Shown here piece after piece: positions 15,123-23,258 of a stretch of 32,224 bases of DNA. Source of the stretch: Rhodobacter sp. Lineage in GTDB: Bacteria > Pseudomonadota > Alphaproteobacteria > Rhodobacterales > Rhodobacteraceae. The notes beneath the pieces were generated by a model that did not search any database, was not told the origin of the DNA, and saw only the letters and a list, made by a program, of their open reading frames with translations. Positions within the stretch are counted from its first letter, which is position 1, and every line of letters starts with the position of its first letter. The stretch covers positions 6,476 through 38,699 of the forward strand of contig JAPOUP010000245.1 in assembly GCA_026708635.1 (NCBI GenBank), in the 5' to 3' direction. The position numbers and the translations under genes are program-made.

Positions 15123-15426
15123 GGTGAACTCCTCCCCTTTGGCTTGAACGAAGCGATTCGCCCGAAGTTATGCCAGAACGTCGGTTACGGGGGAAGGTTG
15201 GCGCGATCCATAATTCATATCCGCCGCGCCAACGAGAGGTCGTTCGAGACTCCCGTCGGTCATCGCATGCGATGCGACGGGCCGGGGCGATCATGAATGC
15301 GTCCCGCCACCGCCGTCCACGTTGGAAGTGGATGGGTGGGTATAAGCCATTCCCGAAAAAAGCCGCTATTGGATCCCCCTCTATCCGTGTGCAGACCAAG
15401 CCCCAAACCTGAAAGGACATCCACCC
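15123..15426. other. 304-base divergent intergenic region
   Basis: This lies between the start of the secreted protein (minus strand) and the small plus-strand gene at 15427. It contains the ribosome-binding sites of both (GGAGGAG near 15133; GAAAGGA near 15411). Open frames here are short, basic and unlike proteins. I see no convincing -35/-10 pair, terminator or RNA gene. Confidence 0.5.
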
Positions 15427-15663
15427 ATGTCTCCGGTGGAAAAGCTCAAATCAATGACACGGGCCGAGACTGATCGGGTCAATGAAATGCCAATGGCCCT
15501 TCCCAAGCGTGATCCGACACCGTAGGTCTACCGCGCCCAAACCATCTCGGGAGCCATGAGCTGCATGAAAAGCCAAAACGCCGAGACGCGCGCTTTGCTC
15601 GAGGCGGAATTGAAAAAAGGTTCGGTCAATCAATGGACCTCTTCAGACGTTTGGGCTTACTGA
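15427..15663 (+). pseudogene. Small unknown gene with in-frame amber codon
   Basis: An ATG at 15427, with GAAAGGA about ten bases upstream, starts MSPVEKLKSMTRAETDRVNE and MPMALPKRDPTP. Then TAG at 15523-15525 interrupts, and the same frame goes on VYRAQTISGAMSCMKSQNAE, TRALLEAELKKGSVNQWTSS, ending at TGA 15661-15663. Both halves have protein-like composition and together would make a 77-residue soluble protein. I do not recognise it. Either a nonsense mutation has inactivated it or the first 32 residues are made alone. It diverges from the secreted peptidoglycan-binding protein. The 181 bases after it (15664-15844) hold no gene I can support. Confidence 0.5.
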
Positions 15664-15844
15664 TCTATGCACGGTGTCATACAACACCTCCCCTTATATC
15701 CGCCCGACCGCCTCATGCGGACAGGCGATCACCCTATCACCGCGCGGTTGATCGAAATCAGGGAACCCCATCCGACGGCGGCTGGCGCCACGAGCGACCG
15801 AAGACCCACATACCGATCGGCCAAGCCCCCAAACCCGTCGCAAA

Positions 15845-18247
15845 CTAACCGCGAAGAACCCCGCCCGTGGCCTTGCGGACCTTTTCAGCGATATTTGCGC
15901 CGACAGCCTCTATCTCCCGGTCAGTGAGCGTCCTTCGGACAGGCTGCAGGCGGACCGAGACCGCAAGGGACTTTTTCCCCGCCCCTAGATCAGGCCCAAG
16001 GAATTCATCGAAAACCCTGACCTCGTCGATCAGTTCCCTGTCGACGCTTCTGGCCGCGTTCACCACGGTCTGCGCCTCGACGCCGATATCCACGATAAAC
16101 GCGAAATCCCGCTCGACCGCCTGAAGATCACGGCTCGTCAGCGCCGCCCGGGTCGAAACGCCACCGCGACGTTCGGGAATGCGGTCAAGCCAGATCGAAA
16201 AGCCGACAACCGGACCGTTCACGCCCAAGGCGCGAAGAACCGCGGGATGAACTTCCCCGAACACCGCCAGTACTTTCTTTGCGCCAAGGCAGATCGTGCC
16301 GTGGCGCCCCGGATGCCACCACCTGTCCCCGCCGCGAAGTATCTGCGCCCTTTCGGGCGCGCCGACCGCGCCCAGAACGGCCGTGGCGTCCGCTTTCGCG
16401 TCAAACACGTCCACGGCGCGGCGCGATGCGTGCACGTCCTTCGGCCCGGAATGGCCCACAAGGATACCCCCGACCTGCATGAACTCGTCGCCGGGCTCGC
16501 CCCCGTTGAACACCGGGCCCACCTCAAAGAATCCGAAATCCGCGAAACCCCGCGCCTGGTTGCGCGCCGCCGCCTGCAGAAGCCCCGGAAGTAGGTCGGG
16601 CCGCAGATGGCTCATTTCGCTGGAAATGGGATTCTCCAGCTTTGTCGCGTCATCGCCGCCACCGAACATCCTTGACGCGGCCTCCTCGATGAATGAGTAG
16701 GTCACGCACTCGTGGTAACCGAGCGCCGCGCAGACGCGCCGCGCGGCGACCTCCCGTCTCTGCCCGCGGGTCAGTACCGGATCCGGAACACCGGCCCGGG
16801 GCCGTGGCATCGGCGTGCCCTTGAGTTCGGCGAGCGAGGCGATTCGGGCGACTTCCTCAACCAGATCCGCGTCACCGCACACGTCCGGGCGCCAGGACGG
16901 AGGATAGGCAAGATCCCGATCCAAACGGAAACCCAGAGCCTCCAAGGTGGCGCGCTGAACGCTTTCCGGGATATCCATACCGACGAGTGACTTCACCCGA
17001 TCGGCTTTAAGCCGGTAGGCTCGGTTCGTATCGGGTACCGCACCGTCCATCACCACGTTCGACGGTTCGCCACCGCAGATGTCGAGGATCATTCTAGTGC
17101 CGACATCCAGCCCCGGAAGCGCGAATTCGGGATCGACTCCCCGCTCGAAGCGATACCGGGCATCCGAGGAAATCTTCAGCTTCCGGCCGGTGGCGGCGAT
17201 CATGACCGGATCCCAGAGCGCGCTTTCGAGAAACACGTTCACGGTGCCCCCCGTGCAGCATGTTCCGGCACCACCCATGATGCCCGCGATTGATGCCGGT
17301 CCCCCCCGGTCGGATATAGCCATCATCCCCGGCCGCAGTCCGTATTCCCTATCGTCCAGCGCCAGTATCGAGGCGGGTTCCGCCATACGGTGGATACGCA
17401 AATCCCCCTCCACCAGATCCGCGTCGAATACATGAAGCGGACGGTTCATGTCGTACGTAAGGTAGTTGGTTACGTCCACCAGCGCCGAAATCGGGCGCAG
17501 TCCAATCGATCTGATCCGCGCCTGCAGCCACTCAGGGCTCGGTCCGTTCACCACCCCCCGTATCAGTCGGCCGGCGAACAGGGGGCAGCCCCCCGGTTTG
17601 ACGTCTCCATCTATGGAGACGCCGATCCAACTCTCGAATCCACCGTCAATTACGGGTACTTCGTATGGCTTGAGCGTTCCCAGACCCCGCGCCGCGAGAT
17701 CGCGCGCGATGCCTCGCACCCCGAGGGCATCCGGGCGGTTCGGCGTAATGGCGATTTCGATCAATGGATCGACCCGGTCCGGATCGGTCCGTGCGAGCCA
17801 GTCAACGAATTCGGTCCCGACGGATGGTTCGCCCGGGAGTTCGATAATCCCGTCATGCTCGTCGGAAAGCTCCAGCTCGCGCTCGGAACACATCATGCCG
17901 TGGCTCTCCACACCGCGGATCTTCCCCACGTTGATGGTGGTATCGATTCCCGGAATGAACGTTCCCGGCTTCGCGATGACGACCCGGATGCCCTCACGCG
18001 CGTTCGGGGCGCCGCAGACGATCTCACGATCACCCTCGTCGGTTTCCACCGTACAGACCCGAAGCCGGTCCGCGTCAGGATGCTGGATGATCTTCCTGAC
18101 ACGCCCCACGGTGAAGCCTGCCAGTCGCTCAAGCGGATTGACGACACGCTCGACTTCCAGCCCAAGATCGGTAAGCGCTTCCGCGATCCGCCCTACATCC
18201 GCATCGGTCTCAAGGTGATCGCGCAACCAGGAAAGCGTGAACCTCAT
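15845..18247 (-). CDS. pheT: Phenylalanine--tRNA ligase beta subunit
   Basis: An 800-residue PheT starting MRFTLSWLRDHLETDADVGR. Domains in order: an EMAP-type tRNA-binding domain (about 40-150; VGRVRKIIQHPDADRLRVC, GKIRGVESHGMMCSERELEL), the B3/B4 editing domain (about 210-390; ALVDVTNYLTYDMNRPLHVF, ESALWDPVMIAATGRKLKIS), B5 (about 400-470), the synthetase core (PRPRAGVPDPVLTRGQRREV onward) and a C-terminal FDX-ACB domain (AVERDFAFIVDIGVEAQTVV). It forms the alpha2-beta2 PheRS with PheS. I prefer the ATG at 18247 to a TTG three bases upstream. A 189-base gap separates it from pheS. Complete and of normal length. Confidence 0.97.
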   Translation of the reverse strand: MRFTLSWLRDHLETDADVGRIAEALTDLGLEVERVVNPLERLAGFTVGRVRKIIQHPDADRLRVCTVETDEGDREIVCGAPNAREGIRVVIAKPGTFIPGIDTTINVGKIRGVESHGMMCSERELELSDEHDGIIELPGEPSVGTEFVDWLARTDPDRVDPLIEIAITPNRPDALGVRGIARDLAARGLGTLKPYEVPVIDGGFESWIGVSIDGDVKPGGCPLFAGRLIRGVVNGPSPEWLQARIRSIGLRPISALVDVTNYLTYDMNRPLHVFDADLVEGDLRIHRMAEPASILALDDREYGLRPGMMAISDRGGPASIAGIMGGAGTCCTGGTVNVFLESALWDPVMIAATGRKLKISSDARYRFERGVDPEFALPGLDVGTRMILDICGGEPSNVVMDGAVPDTNRAYRLKADRVKSLVGMDIPESVQRATLEALGFRLDRDLAYPPSWRPDVCGDADLVEEVARIASLAELKGTPMPRPRAGVPDPVLTRGQRREVAARRVCAALGYHECVTYSFIEEAASRMFGGGDDATKLENPISSEMSHLRPDLLPGLLQAAARNQARGFADFGFFEVGPVFNGGEPGDEFMQVGGILVGHSGPKDVHASRRAVDVFDAKADATAVLGAVGAPERAQILRGGDRWWHPGRHGTICLGAKKVLAVFGEVHPAVLRALGVNGPVVGFSIWLDRIPERRGGVSTRAALTSRDLQAVERDFAFIVDIGVEAQTVVNAARSVDRELIDEVRVFDEFLGPDLGAGKKSLAVSVRLQPVRRTLTDREIEAVGANIAEKVRKATGGVLRG

Positions 18248-18436
18248 CAATCAAGCCCCACCACTGTCCTCGTCTCCGTCGTGATCGACCGTTGCCCGTG
18301 AGGTTCAGTCGCGCTGATCGCGCCAGGCCACTGACGTTGCGCGACATAGGCGCCAGGATCGGACGATGCCCTTGATGTCATTCCGTTCTCCGTGGGTGTT
18401 CTGGTTTATTCCCGCGCAAGCCTGCGGCATGGACAT

Positions 18437-19516
18437 TCACGCCGCTCCGGACAGCCCTCGGTGCAGGCCCGGAACATCCAGCGCGGCAAAGCCGTAGTGC
18501 TTAAGCCACCTCAGATCGCTTTCAAAGAATGCCCTGAGGTCCGGCATCCCGTACTTCAGCATTGCCAGCCGGTCGATCCCGATACCGAAAGCGAACCCCT
18601 GCCATCTTTCCGGATCGATTCCGCCCGCCCTCAGTACCTTCGGATGCACCATCCCGGAACCTAAAATCTCCATCCAGCTATCACCTTCGCTCACCTTGAG
18701 CCTCCCGCCTTCCCAGGAGCAGCGAAGATCAACCTCCGCGGAGGGTTCGGTAAAGGGGAAATGCGACGCCCGGAAACGCAATTGAACCTCCTTGACCTCA
18801 AAAAACGCCCTGCAGAACTCTTCCAGGCACCACTTTAGATTGGCCATGGAAATATCCCTATCGACGGCCAGCCCCTCTATCTGGTGGAACATCGGCGTAT
18901 GGGTCTGGTCGTAGTCCGCCCGATATACCCGTCCCGGACAGATGACCCTGAGCGGTGCGCCCAGGCGTTTCATCGCACGGATCTGGACCGGCGAGGTGTG
19001 TGTGCGCAGCACGTGGGGCGGGTGGGCTTGATCCACCGCATGCGACATGTAGAACGTGTCCATCTCCGTTCGTGTGGGATGCTCGGCCGGGATGTTCAGG
19101 GCGTCGAAGTTATGCCAGTCACTTTCGACCTGCGGTCCTTCGGCCACCATGAAACCCATGTCCGCGAATATGGCCGTGACCTCTTCGGTAACCTGTGAGA
19201 CGGGATGCACGGTTCCGGACGGACGGGAGCGCGCGGGCAATGTCACGTCGAGCCACTCCGTTCTGAGCCTTTCATCCAACGCCGCGTCCGCGATTTCGGA
19301 TTTCCGGGCCATGAGGGCGGACGTGATCTCTTGCTTGAGCGCGTTGAGTTCCGGGCCGGCTACCTTCCTCTCCTCCGGCGCCATCTTCCCGAGTTCGCGC
19401 ATTCTGAGACTGATCTCGCCTTTCCTTCCAACCGCCCGAACCCTCAGTTCCTCCAGCGACTCCTCATCCGTCGCCGCGGCTATCTCGGACAGGTAACGCT
19501 CCCTCAGGCCATCCAT
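18437..19516 (-). CDS. pheS: Phenylalanine--tRNA ligase alpha subunit
   Basis: A 359-residue class II synthetase subunit. It starts with a coiled-coil tRNA-binding arm (about 1-95), followed by motif 1 ([19 protein letters not shown]), TEMDTFYM, motif 2 ([12 protein letters not shown] and [20 protein letters not shown]) and motif 3 ([20 protein letters not shown]). It activates phenylalanine. The start ATG at 19516 has GGAGGA seven bases upstream. It is followed by pheT on the same strand. Unusually, 651 non-coding bases separate it from rplT, so pheST may be transcribed from their own promoter. Confidence 0.97.
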   Translation of the reverse strand: MDGLRERYLSEIAAATDEESLEELRVRAVGRKGEISLRMRELGKMAPEERKVAGPELNALKQEITSALMARKSEIADAALDERLRTEWLDVTLPARSRPSGTVHPVSQVTEEVTAIFADMGFMVAEGPQVESDWHNFDALNIPAEHPTRTEMDTFYMSHAVDQAHPPHVLRTHTSPVQIRAMKRLGAPLRVICPGRVYRADYDQTHTPMFHQIEGLAVDRDISMANLKWCLEEFCRAFFEVKEVQLRFRASHFPFTEPSAEVDLRCSWEGGRLKVSEGDSWMEILGSGMVHPKVLRAGGIDPERWQGFAFGIGIDRLAMLKYGMPDLRAFFESDLRWLKHYGFAALDVPGLHRGLSGAA

Positions 19517-20167
19517 GAAGGTTCCTCCAAAATCAGAACAGGTTTGCTATCGAGCGCCTATTGTGTTTGCAACCCGAACCCGTCACCCGGACACGCCCGC
19601 CCGGGAAACGGTCCCGGCCCCCGGAACCGCCCGAAGGCATCGGTGAACCCGAATTCCCGGCGGACCAACGCCGCCTGCCCGCGGAATTTCCGCATCGGGA
19701 TCCGTACGGGGCACCCGACGTCGCCGGTTCGCTCGGGCGTGGCCGGTACCGGTCGCGGTGTGTCCGTGCGGGCGGGCATTTGCCACCGGGATCAATGGAC
19801 GGGATTCATATGTCATGGGCGGGGTGCCGGGAGGTGTCGGAACCGCGGGCGGACGGCGGCCACCCGAACCGAAACCGGGGGACGCGCCGGATAGACGGCT
19901 CCGGGATCAGTCTCCGGGACCGTCCGGAAACCCGGGGATACAGGAGCTTCGCCTTCCCATGCCGCGGCCGGGTGGAGCGGACGTTCGCGGGGCTTCCACG
20001 GATTTGCGTGTCAGGCCTTCCATCGTCGTAAATCGGAAAGGCGCCGGTATTCCGGGCGGCAATGCCGGCGCGGCCTTGCGGCCAGTTCCACAGGCGGGCG
20101 GTGCGCCGAACGCTCCGGAAACGGTCCGACGGAAAGGGGTGGCGCGGCCCGTGGGGATGACCGAAGG
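19517..20167 (-). other. 651-base GC-rich non-coding region between rplT and pheS
   Basis: In most bacteria rpmI, rplT, pheS and pheT follow closely; here a long stretch intervenes. It is visibly richer in G and C than the flanks, with many short CCGG, CCCGG and TTCCGG repeats. Frames on either strand give low-complexity Pro/Gly/Arg-rich translations with no ribosome-binding site, so I call it non-coding. Just before pheS, TTGCAA and TAGCAA lie 17 bases apart (around 19545-19575), a weak promoter candidate. I see no clear tRNA-Phe-related attenuator or terminator with a U-tract. Confidence 0.5.
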
Positions 20168-20530
20168 TCATGCCAATGCCAGCTTGGCCCTCTCGACTAT
20201 GGCCCCGAATGCCCCGGGTTCGTTGACCGCCAGATCGGCCAGTACCTTACGGTCAACCTCTATACCGGCCCTGGACAAGCCGTTAATGAACCGCGAATAG
20301 GTCAACTCACTGTCATGGGCGCGAACCGCGGCGTTGATCCTCTGGATCCAAAGCGCCCTGAAATTTCGCTTGCGCATCCTGCGGTCACGGGTCGCGTACT
20401 GATTGGCCCTGTCGACCGCCTGCCTGGCGGTCTTGAAGTTCTTTGACCTACGTCCGTAGTAGCCCTTCGCGGCCTTGATGGTTTTCCTGTGGCGGGCGTG
20501 GGCTACGGTTCCCCCTGTCGTGCGTGGCAT
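20168..20530 (-). CDS. rplT: 50S ribosomal protein L20
   Basis: A 120-residue L20 with the typical start [20 protein letters not shown] and the conserved [36 protein letters not shown] and [20 protein letters not shown]. It binds 23S rRNA early in assembly of the large subunit and in many bacteria represses its own operon. It is 12 bases after rpmI. Length is normal. No L20-binding leader structure was identified. Confidence 0.98.
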   Translation of the reverse strand: MPRTTGGTVAHARHRKTIKAAKGYYGRRSKNFKTARQAVDRANQYATRDRRMRKRNFRALWIQRINAAVRAHDSELTYSRFINGLSRAGIEVDRKVLADLAVNEPGAFGAIVERAKLALA

Positions 20531-20542
20531 GTCTCCGGCTCC

Positions 20543-20743
20543 TCAGCGCGAATAAGGCATGAAACCCTTGACGATTTTCTCGTCAGGGGCGCTTAACGTG
20601 GTTGTTCCGCGTGCGTTACGGATGAACTTCCTCGTTCGCTTGATCATCCCGTGGCGCTTGCCGGCCTGGGCAACCTTCACACGACCCGAAGCGGTCGTCC
20701 TGAAGCGCTTCTTGGCGCTCGACTTGGTCTTCATCTTGGGCAT
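20543..20743 (-). CDS. rpmI: 50S ribosomal protein L35
   Basis: A 66-residue L35, starting [20 protein letters not shown] with the basic [16 protein letters not shown] segment and the end VKGFMPYSR. The start ATG at 20743 has GGAG about seven bases upstream; in-frame Met codons further up (to 20758) are part of the leader. infC, which normally precedes rpmI, is not here; upstream sequence is a promoter candidate and then a plus-strand pseudogene. Confidence 0.97.
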   Translation of the reverse strand: MPKMKTKSSAKKRFRTTASGRVKVAQAGKRHGMIKRTRKFIRNARGTTTLSAPDEKIVKGFMPYSR

Positions 20744-20816
20744 TTCCATCTCCATCAAGGGTGGTTCGGGCGGAACTCGGCATGCCTCTTTGGCCGGCTA
20801 CGCCAACTGAGGCGTG

Positions 20817-20845
20817 CGTATAAGGCGCGATTCGCGTACTGGCAA
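20817..20845 (-). promoter_or_regulatory. Promoter candidate for rpmI-rplT
   Basis: On the minus strand TTGCCA (20840-20845) and TATACG (20817-20822) are separated by exactly 17 bases, a good sigma-70-type match. Transcription would begin near 20810, leaving a leader of about 65 bases before the rpmI start. Its presence fits with the absence of infC upstream: the operon begins here. Confidence 0.6.
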
Positions 20846-20951
20846 GACGGCGCCCGCATGTTGCCGGTTCCCGGGAATCCGGCGGAATTGGCTCCCGCGG
20901 CCGTCGCGCACGCACGGACCCGCCCCATTTGCCGCCTGACAGGCGACGGGA

Positions 20952-21526
20952 ATGGATGCGACACGGGCGCACCGGGACAGCCAGAAATCCGATTCGCAAC
21001 GTCATGTGCGGCTTCGACCAGACCTCACCCACATCGGGTGTTGCGCCTCACTGTGGAACGGGGGCCTGAAAAGCGTGGCCGGCATCACATCGAGCATTTC
21101 CGCCCCCGCGCGTCGTATCCGGATCTTGAGCTGGCCTATGGCAATTTATTTCTAAGCTGTGGCCCTGAAGGCCTGTCGCGTGGTGCGCAACCGACATGCG
21201 GAAACAAAAAGGGAAACTGGCTTGACGAGGCGTGCCATGTCGAACCGGCGCCGGAGAAAGACTGCCAGCGCCGATTCGCGTTTGCGTCCAGTGGACGGAT
21301 CAAGGGGGACGGCTCGCCGGAAGCGGACCGAATGATCGAGGCTCTCAACCTCAACCATAAAGAACTCGTTACCGATCGATCGGCGCTGATCGAAGATTTG
21401 GATGGCGAACTTAAGGACGGCGTGTCCCCACACGAACTGATCAAGGCTTTTGAAAATGTATCCCAAACCGGAGCGCGTGCCAGTTTCGCCAACGTGGCGC
21501 TACAGTATCTGGGTGCAGCTGCCTGA
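20952..21526 (+). pseudogene. Frameshifted HNH endonuclease of the PtuB/TIGR02646 type
   Basis: From about 21080 the frame has HHIEHFRPRASYPDLELAYG, NLFLSCGPEG, PTCGNKKGNWLDEA, then RRFAFASSGRIKG and ALNLNHKELVTDRSALIEDL, ending at TGA 21524-21526. This is the HNH core of TIGR02646/PtuB nucleases (HIEHFRPK... YxNL..SC... CxxKKG... LNLN..L...R). The preceding zinc half, normally CCAYCE, occurs in another frame: GGTGTTGCGCCTCACTGTGG (around 21039) reads GCCASLW, and removing two bases would give CCAYCERG joined to PEKRGRHHIEHF. So the gene carries frameshifts next to the first Cys pair. Septu-type systems pair PtuB with the ATPase PtuA, which is not present. The 5' end is uncertain. Confidence 0.65.
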
Positions 21527-21708
21527 GACCATCCGTGCCCGGGATCATCGCGGATTCCCACTCGAATTGTTTTGGAACGAATTCACATTGTTGAGACCCA
21601 GCGCGCCCGCCTGGGACCGGGCATCGGAACTCACAAAGTCACGCCCGGGAATTTCTGATGGTGCCAATGACTTGATGGGATTCTGGCGGACACTGGTTAC
21701 AAAGGTCT

Positions 21709-21737
21709 TGATATCCCTCGGTTCCGCGGGATATCAG
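21709..21737 (+). promoter_or_regulatory. Palindromic operator overlapping a promoter candidate for the sugar/polyol operon
   Basis: GATATCCC (21710-21717) and GGGATATC (21728-21735) form an exact 8-base inverted repeat with a 10-base spacer, about 67 bases before the aldehyde dehydrogenase start. TTGATA (21709-21714) and TATCAG (21733-21738) are 18 bases apart and could be the -35 and -10, so a bound repressor would block polymerase. The 276 bases between the HNH relic and this operon hold no gene I can support. Confidence 0.5.
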
Positions 21738-21802
21738 GATACGCTCGCATCCGGCGCTAGGTTTCACGAACGGGAGGCGTCCACCGCACCGAAAGGCCGA
21801 GC

Positions 21803-23257
21803 ATGACGGTATCCAGGCAGTATATCGGCGGTAGTTGGGTCCCGGGTCGTGGATCAGTGATCGATGTGGTCAACCCGGCCTCCCTTGACGTCGTGGGGGC
21901 CATTACCAACGCGACCCTTGACGAGATCGAGCTGGCCCTAAAGGCGGCCAGAAAGGCGTTTCCGGCCTGGTCCGCGGAACCGCCGGTCAAACGGGCATGT
22001 CTCCTGAAAAAAGCCGGCCGGCTGTTCCGTGAACGGGCGGACGGGATTGCGCGCCTATTGACGGCCGAACAGGGTAAGCCGCTGAACGAGGCTCTCGGGG
22101 AAATCCAGAAACTCGCGAAGACGTTTGAGTTTTATGGCGAAGAAGCGACCAGGGTGCATGGAGAGATCATTCCAAACGACGGTATGGACTACCAGAGCCT
22201 GGTCGTCCGAGAGCCGGTCGGCGTGGTTGCGGCGATTTCACCGTGGAATTACCCGGCCGAACTGATCGGCTGGAAGGTCGCGGCCGGGCTGGCCGCCGGC
22301 TGCACCATGGTGGTCAAGCCGCCGGAACTGACGCCGCTTAGCCCGCTCGAGATCGCCCGCTGCGTGCACGATGCCGGCGTGCCGGCCGGGGTGCTCAACA
22401 TGGTTACCGGTGAAGGTTCTTCGGTGGGTCAGGCCCTCGTCGAAAGTCCGTTGGTTGACAAAATCGCCTTCACGGGTTCGGCCGAGGTTGGCTTGAGGAT
22501 TCAGAAATCCTGCAATGACATTAAAATGCTGTCGCTGGAGCTTGGCGGCAACTGCCCGATGATCGTCACGGAAACCTCGGACCTGGAGAGCGCCGTCATC
22601 GGTGCCGCCCGTAGGTCATTCCGGAATATGGGCCAGATCTGCATCGCGATCAACCGTATCTATGTCGCCGAACCGGTGTATGAGCGCTTCGTCGGGAAAC
22701 TCGCCGCCGCGGCCGACGCTCTGGTCATCGACAATGGCCTTGACAATCCGGCCGCGGATCTCGGAGCGATGGCATCCGCGGAACCTCTGGAGAAAACCAA
22801 GGACCATCTTGCCGACGCCCTCAGCCGAGGCGCGCGGCTTGTCGCCGGCGGAAGCCCGCCGGAGGGAGACCGGTTCCGGAAAGGTTACTTTTTTCGGCCG
22901 ACCGTATTGGCTGACTGCACCCACGAGATGAAGGTGATGACCGAGGAAACCTTTGGACCGCTCGTGGGCGTGGCGCCTTTCCGGTCACTCGCCCATGCGG
23001 CTGATCTGGCGAACGACACGCCTTTTGGGCTCGCCGCCTACGTTTTCACCAAGCACATGGACGAGATGAGGTACCTGACAAAGCGCCTGGATTATGGAAA
23101 CGTCGCGGTCAATAACGTCGATGCCGGGATAATCAACGCGCCATACGGTGGGCGCAAGCAGAGCGGCGTCGGATACGAACACGGTCGGGAGGGCTTGTTG
23201 GAATACCTCAATCTCAAGCACATTCGACTTCGTTTCGAGGAGGTTCAGGGCGCGTAA
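21803..23257 (+). CDS. NAD(P)-dependent aldehyde dehydrogenase
   Basis: A 484-residue ALDH superfamily enzyme. The N-terminal YIGGSWVPGRGSVIDVVNPA is typical; the cofactor and oxyanion segment is AAISPWNYPAEL (Asn about 149), MVVKPPELTPLSPLE holds the cofactor Lys (about 172), LSLELGGNCPMIV the general-base Glu (about 246), and MGQICIAINRIYV the catalytic Cys (about 280). EETFGPLVGVAPF and YGGRKQSGVGYEHGREG close the fold. It is nearest in style to succinate-semialdehyde, glycolaldehyde or lactaldehyde-type dehydrogenases; the substrate cannot be fixed from sequence alone. It is first in a four-gene set with a kinase, isomerase and dehydrogenase, separated from the kinase by one base, so it probably oxidises an aldehyde made by that pathway. 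Confidence 0.92.
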   Translation: MTVSRQYIGGSWVPGRGSVIDVVNPASLDVVGAITNATLDEIELALKAARKAFPAWSAEPPVKRACLLKKAGRLFRERADGIARLLTAEQGKPLNEALGEIQKLAKTFEFYGEEATRVHGEIIPNDGMDYQSLVVREPVGVVAAISPWNYPAELIGWKVAAGLAAGCTMVVKPPELTPLSPLEIARCVHDAGVPAGVLNMVTGEGSSVGQALVESPLVDKIAFTGSAEVGLRIQKSCNDIKMLSLELGGNCPMIVTETSDLESAVIGAARRSFRNMGQICIAINRIYVAEPVYERFVGKLAAAADALVIDNGLDNPAADLGAMASAEPLEKTKDHLADALSRGARLVAGGSPPEGDRFRKGYFFRPTVLADCTHEMKVMTEETFGPLVGVAPFRSLAHAADLANDTPFGLAAYVFTKHMDEMRYLTKRLDYGNVAVNNVDAGIINAPYGGRKQSGVGYEHGREGLLEYLNLKHIRLRFEEVQGA

Positions 23258-23258
23258 C

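Noticed and set aside
15664-15844. Small plus-strand gene after the amber-containing gene (MHGVIQHLPLYPPDRL...)
   Set aside because: It runs into the antisense of pheT, has no ribosome-binding site and no recognisable feature.
19758-20300. Gly/Pro-rich collagen-like frame in the rplT-pheS spacer
   Set aside because: It runs on into the antisense of rplT, has low complexity typical of GC-rich non-coding DNA, and lacks a ribosome-binding site.
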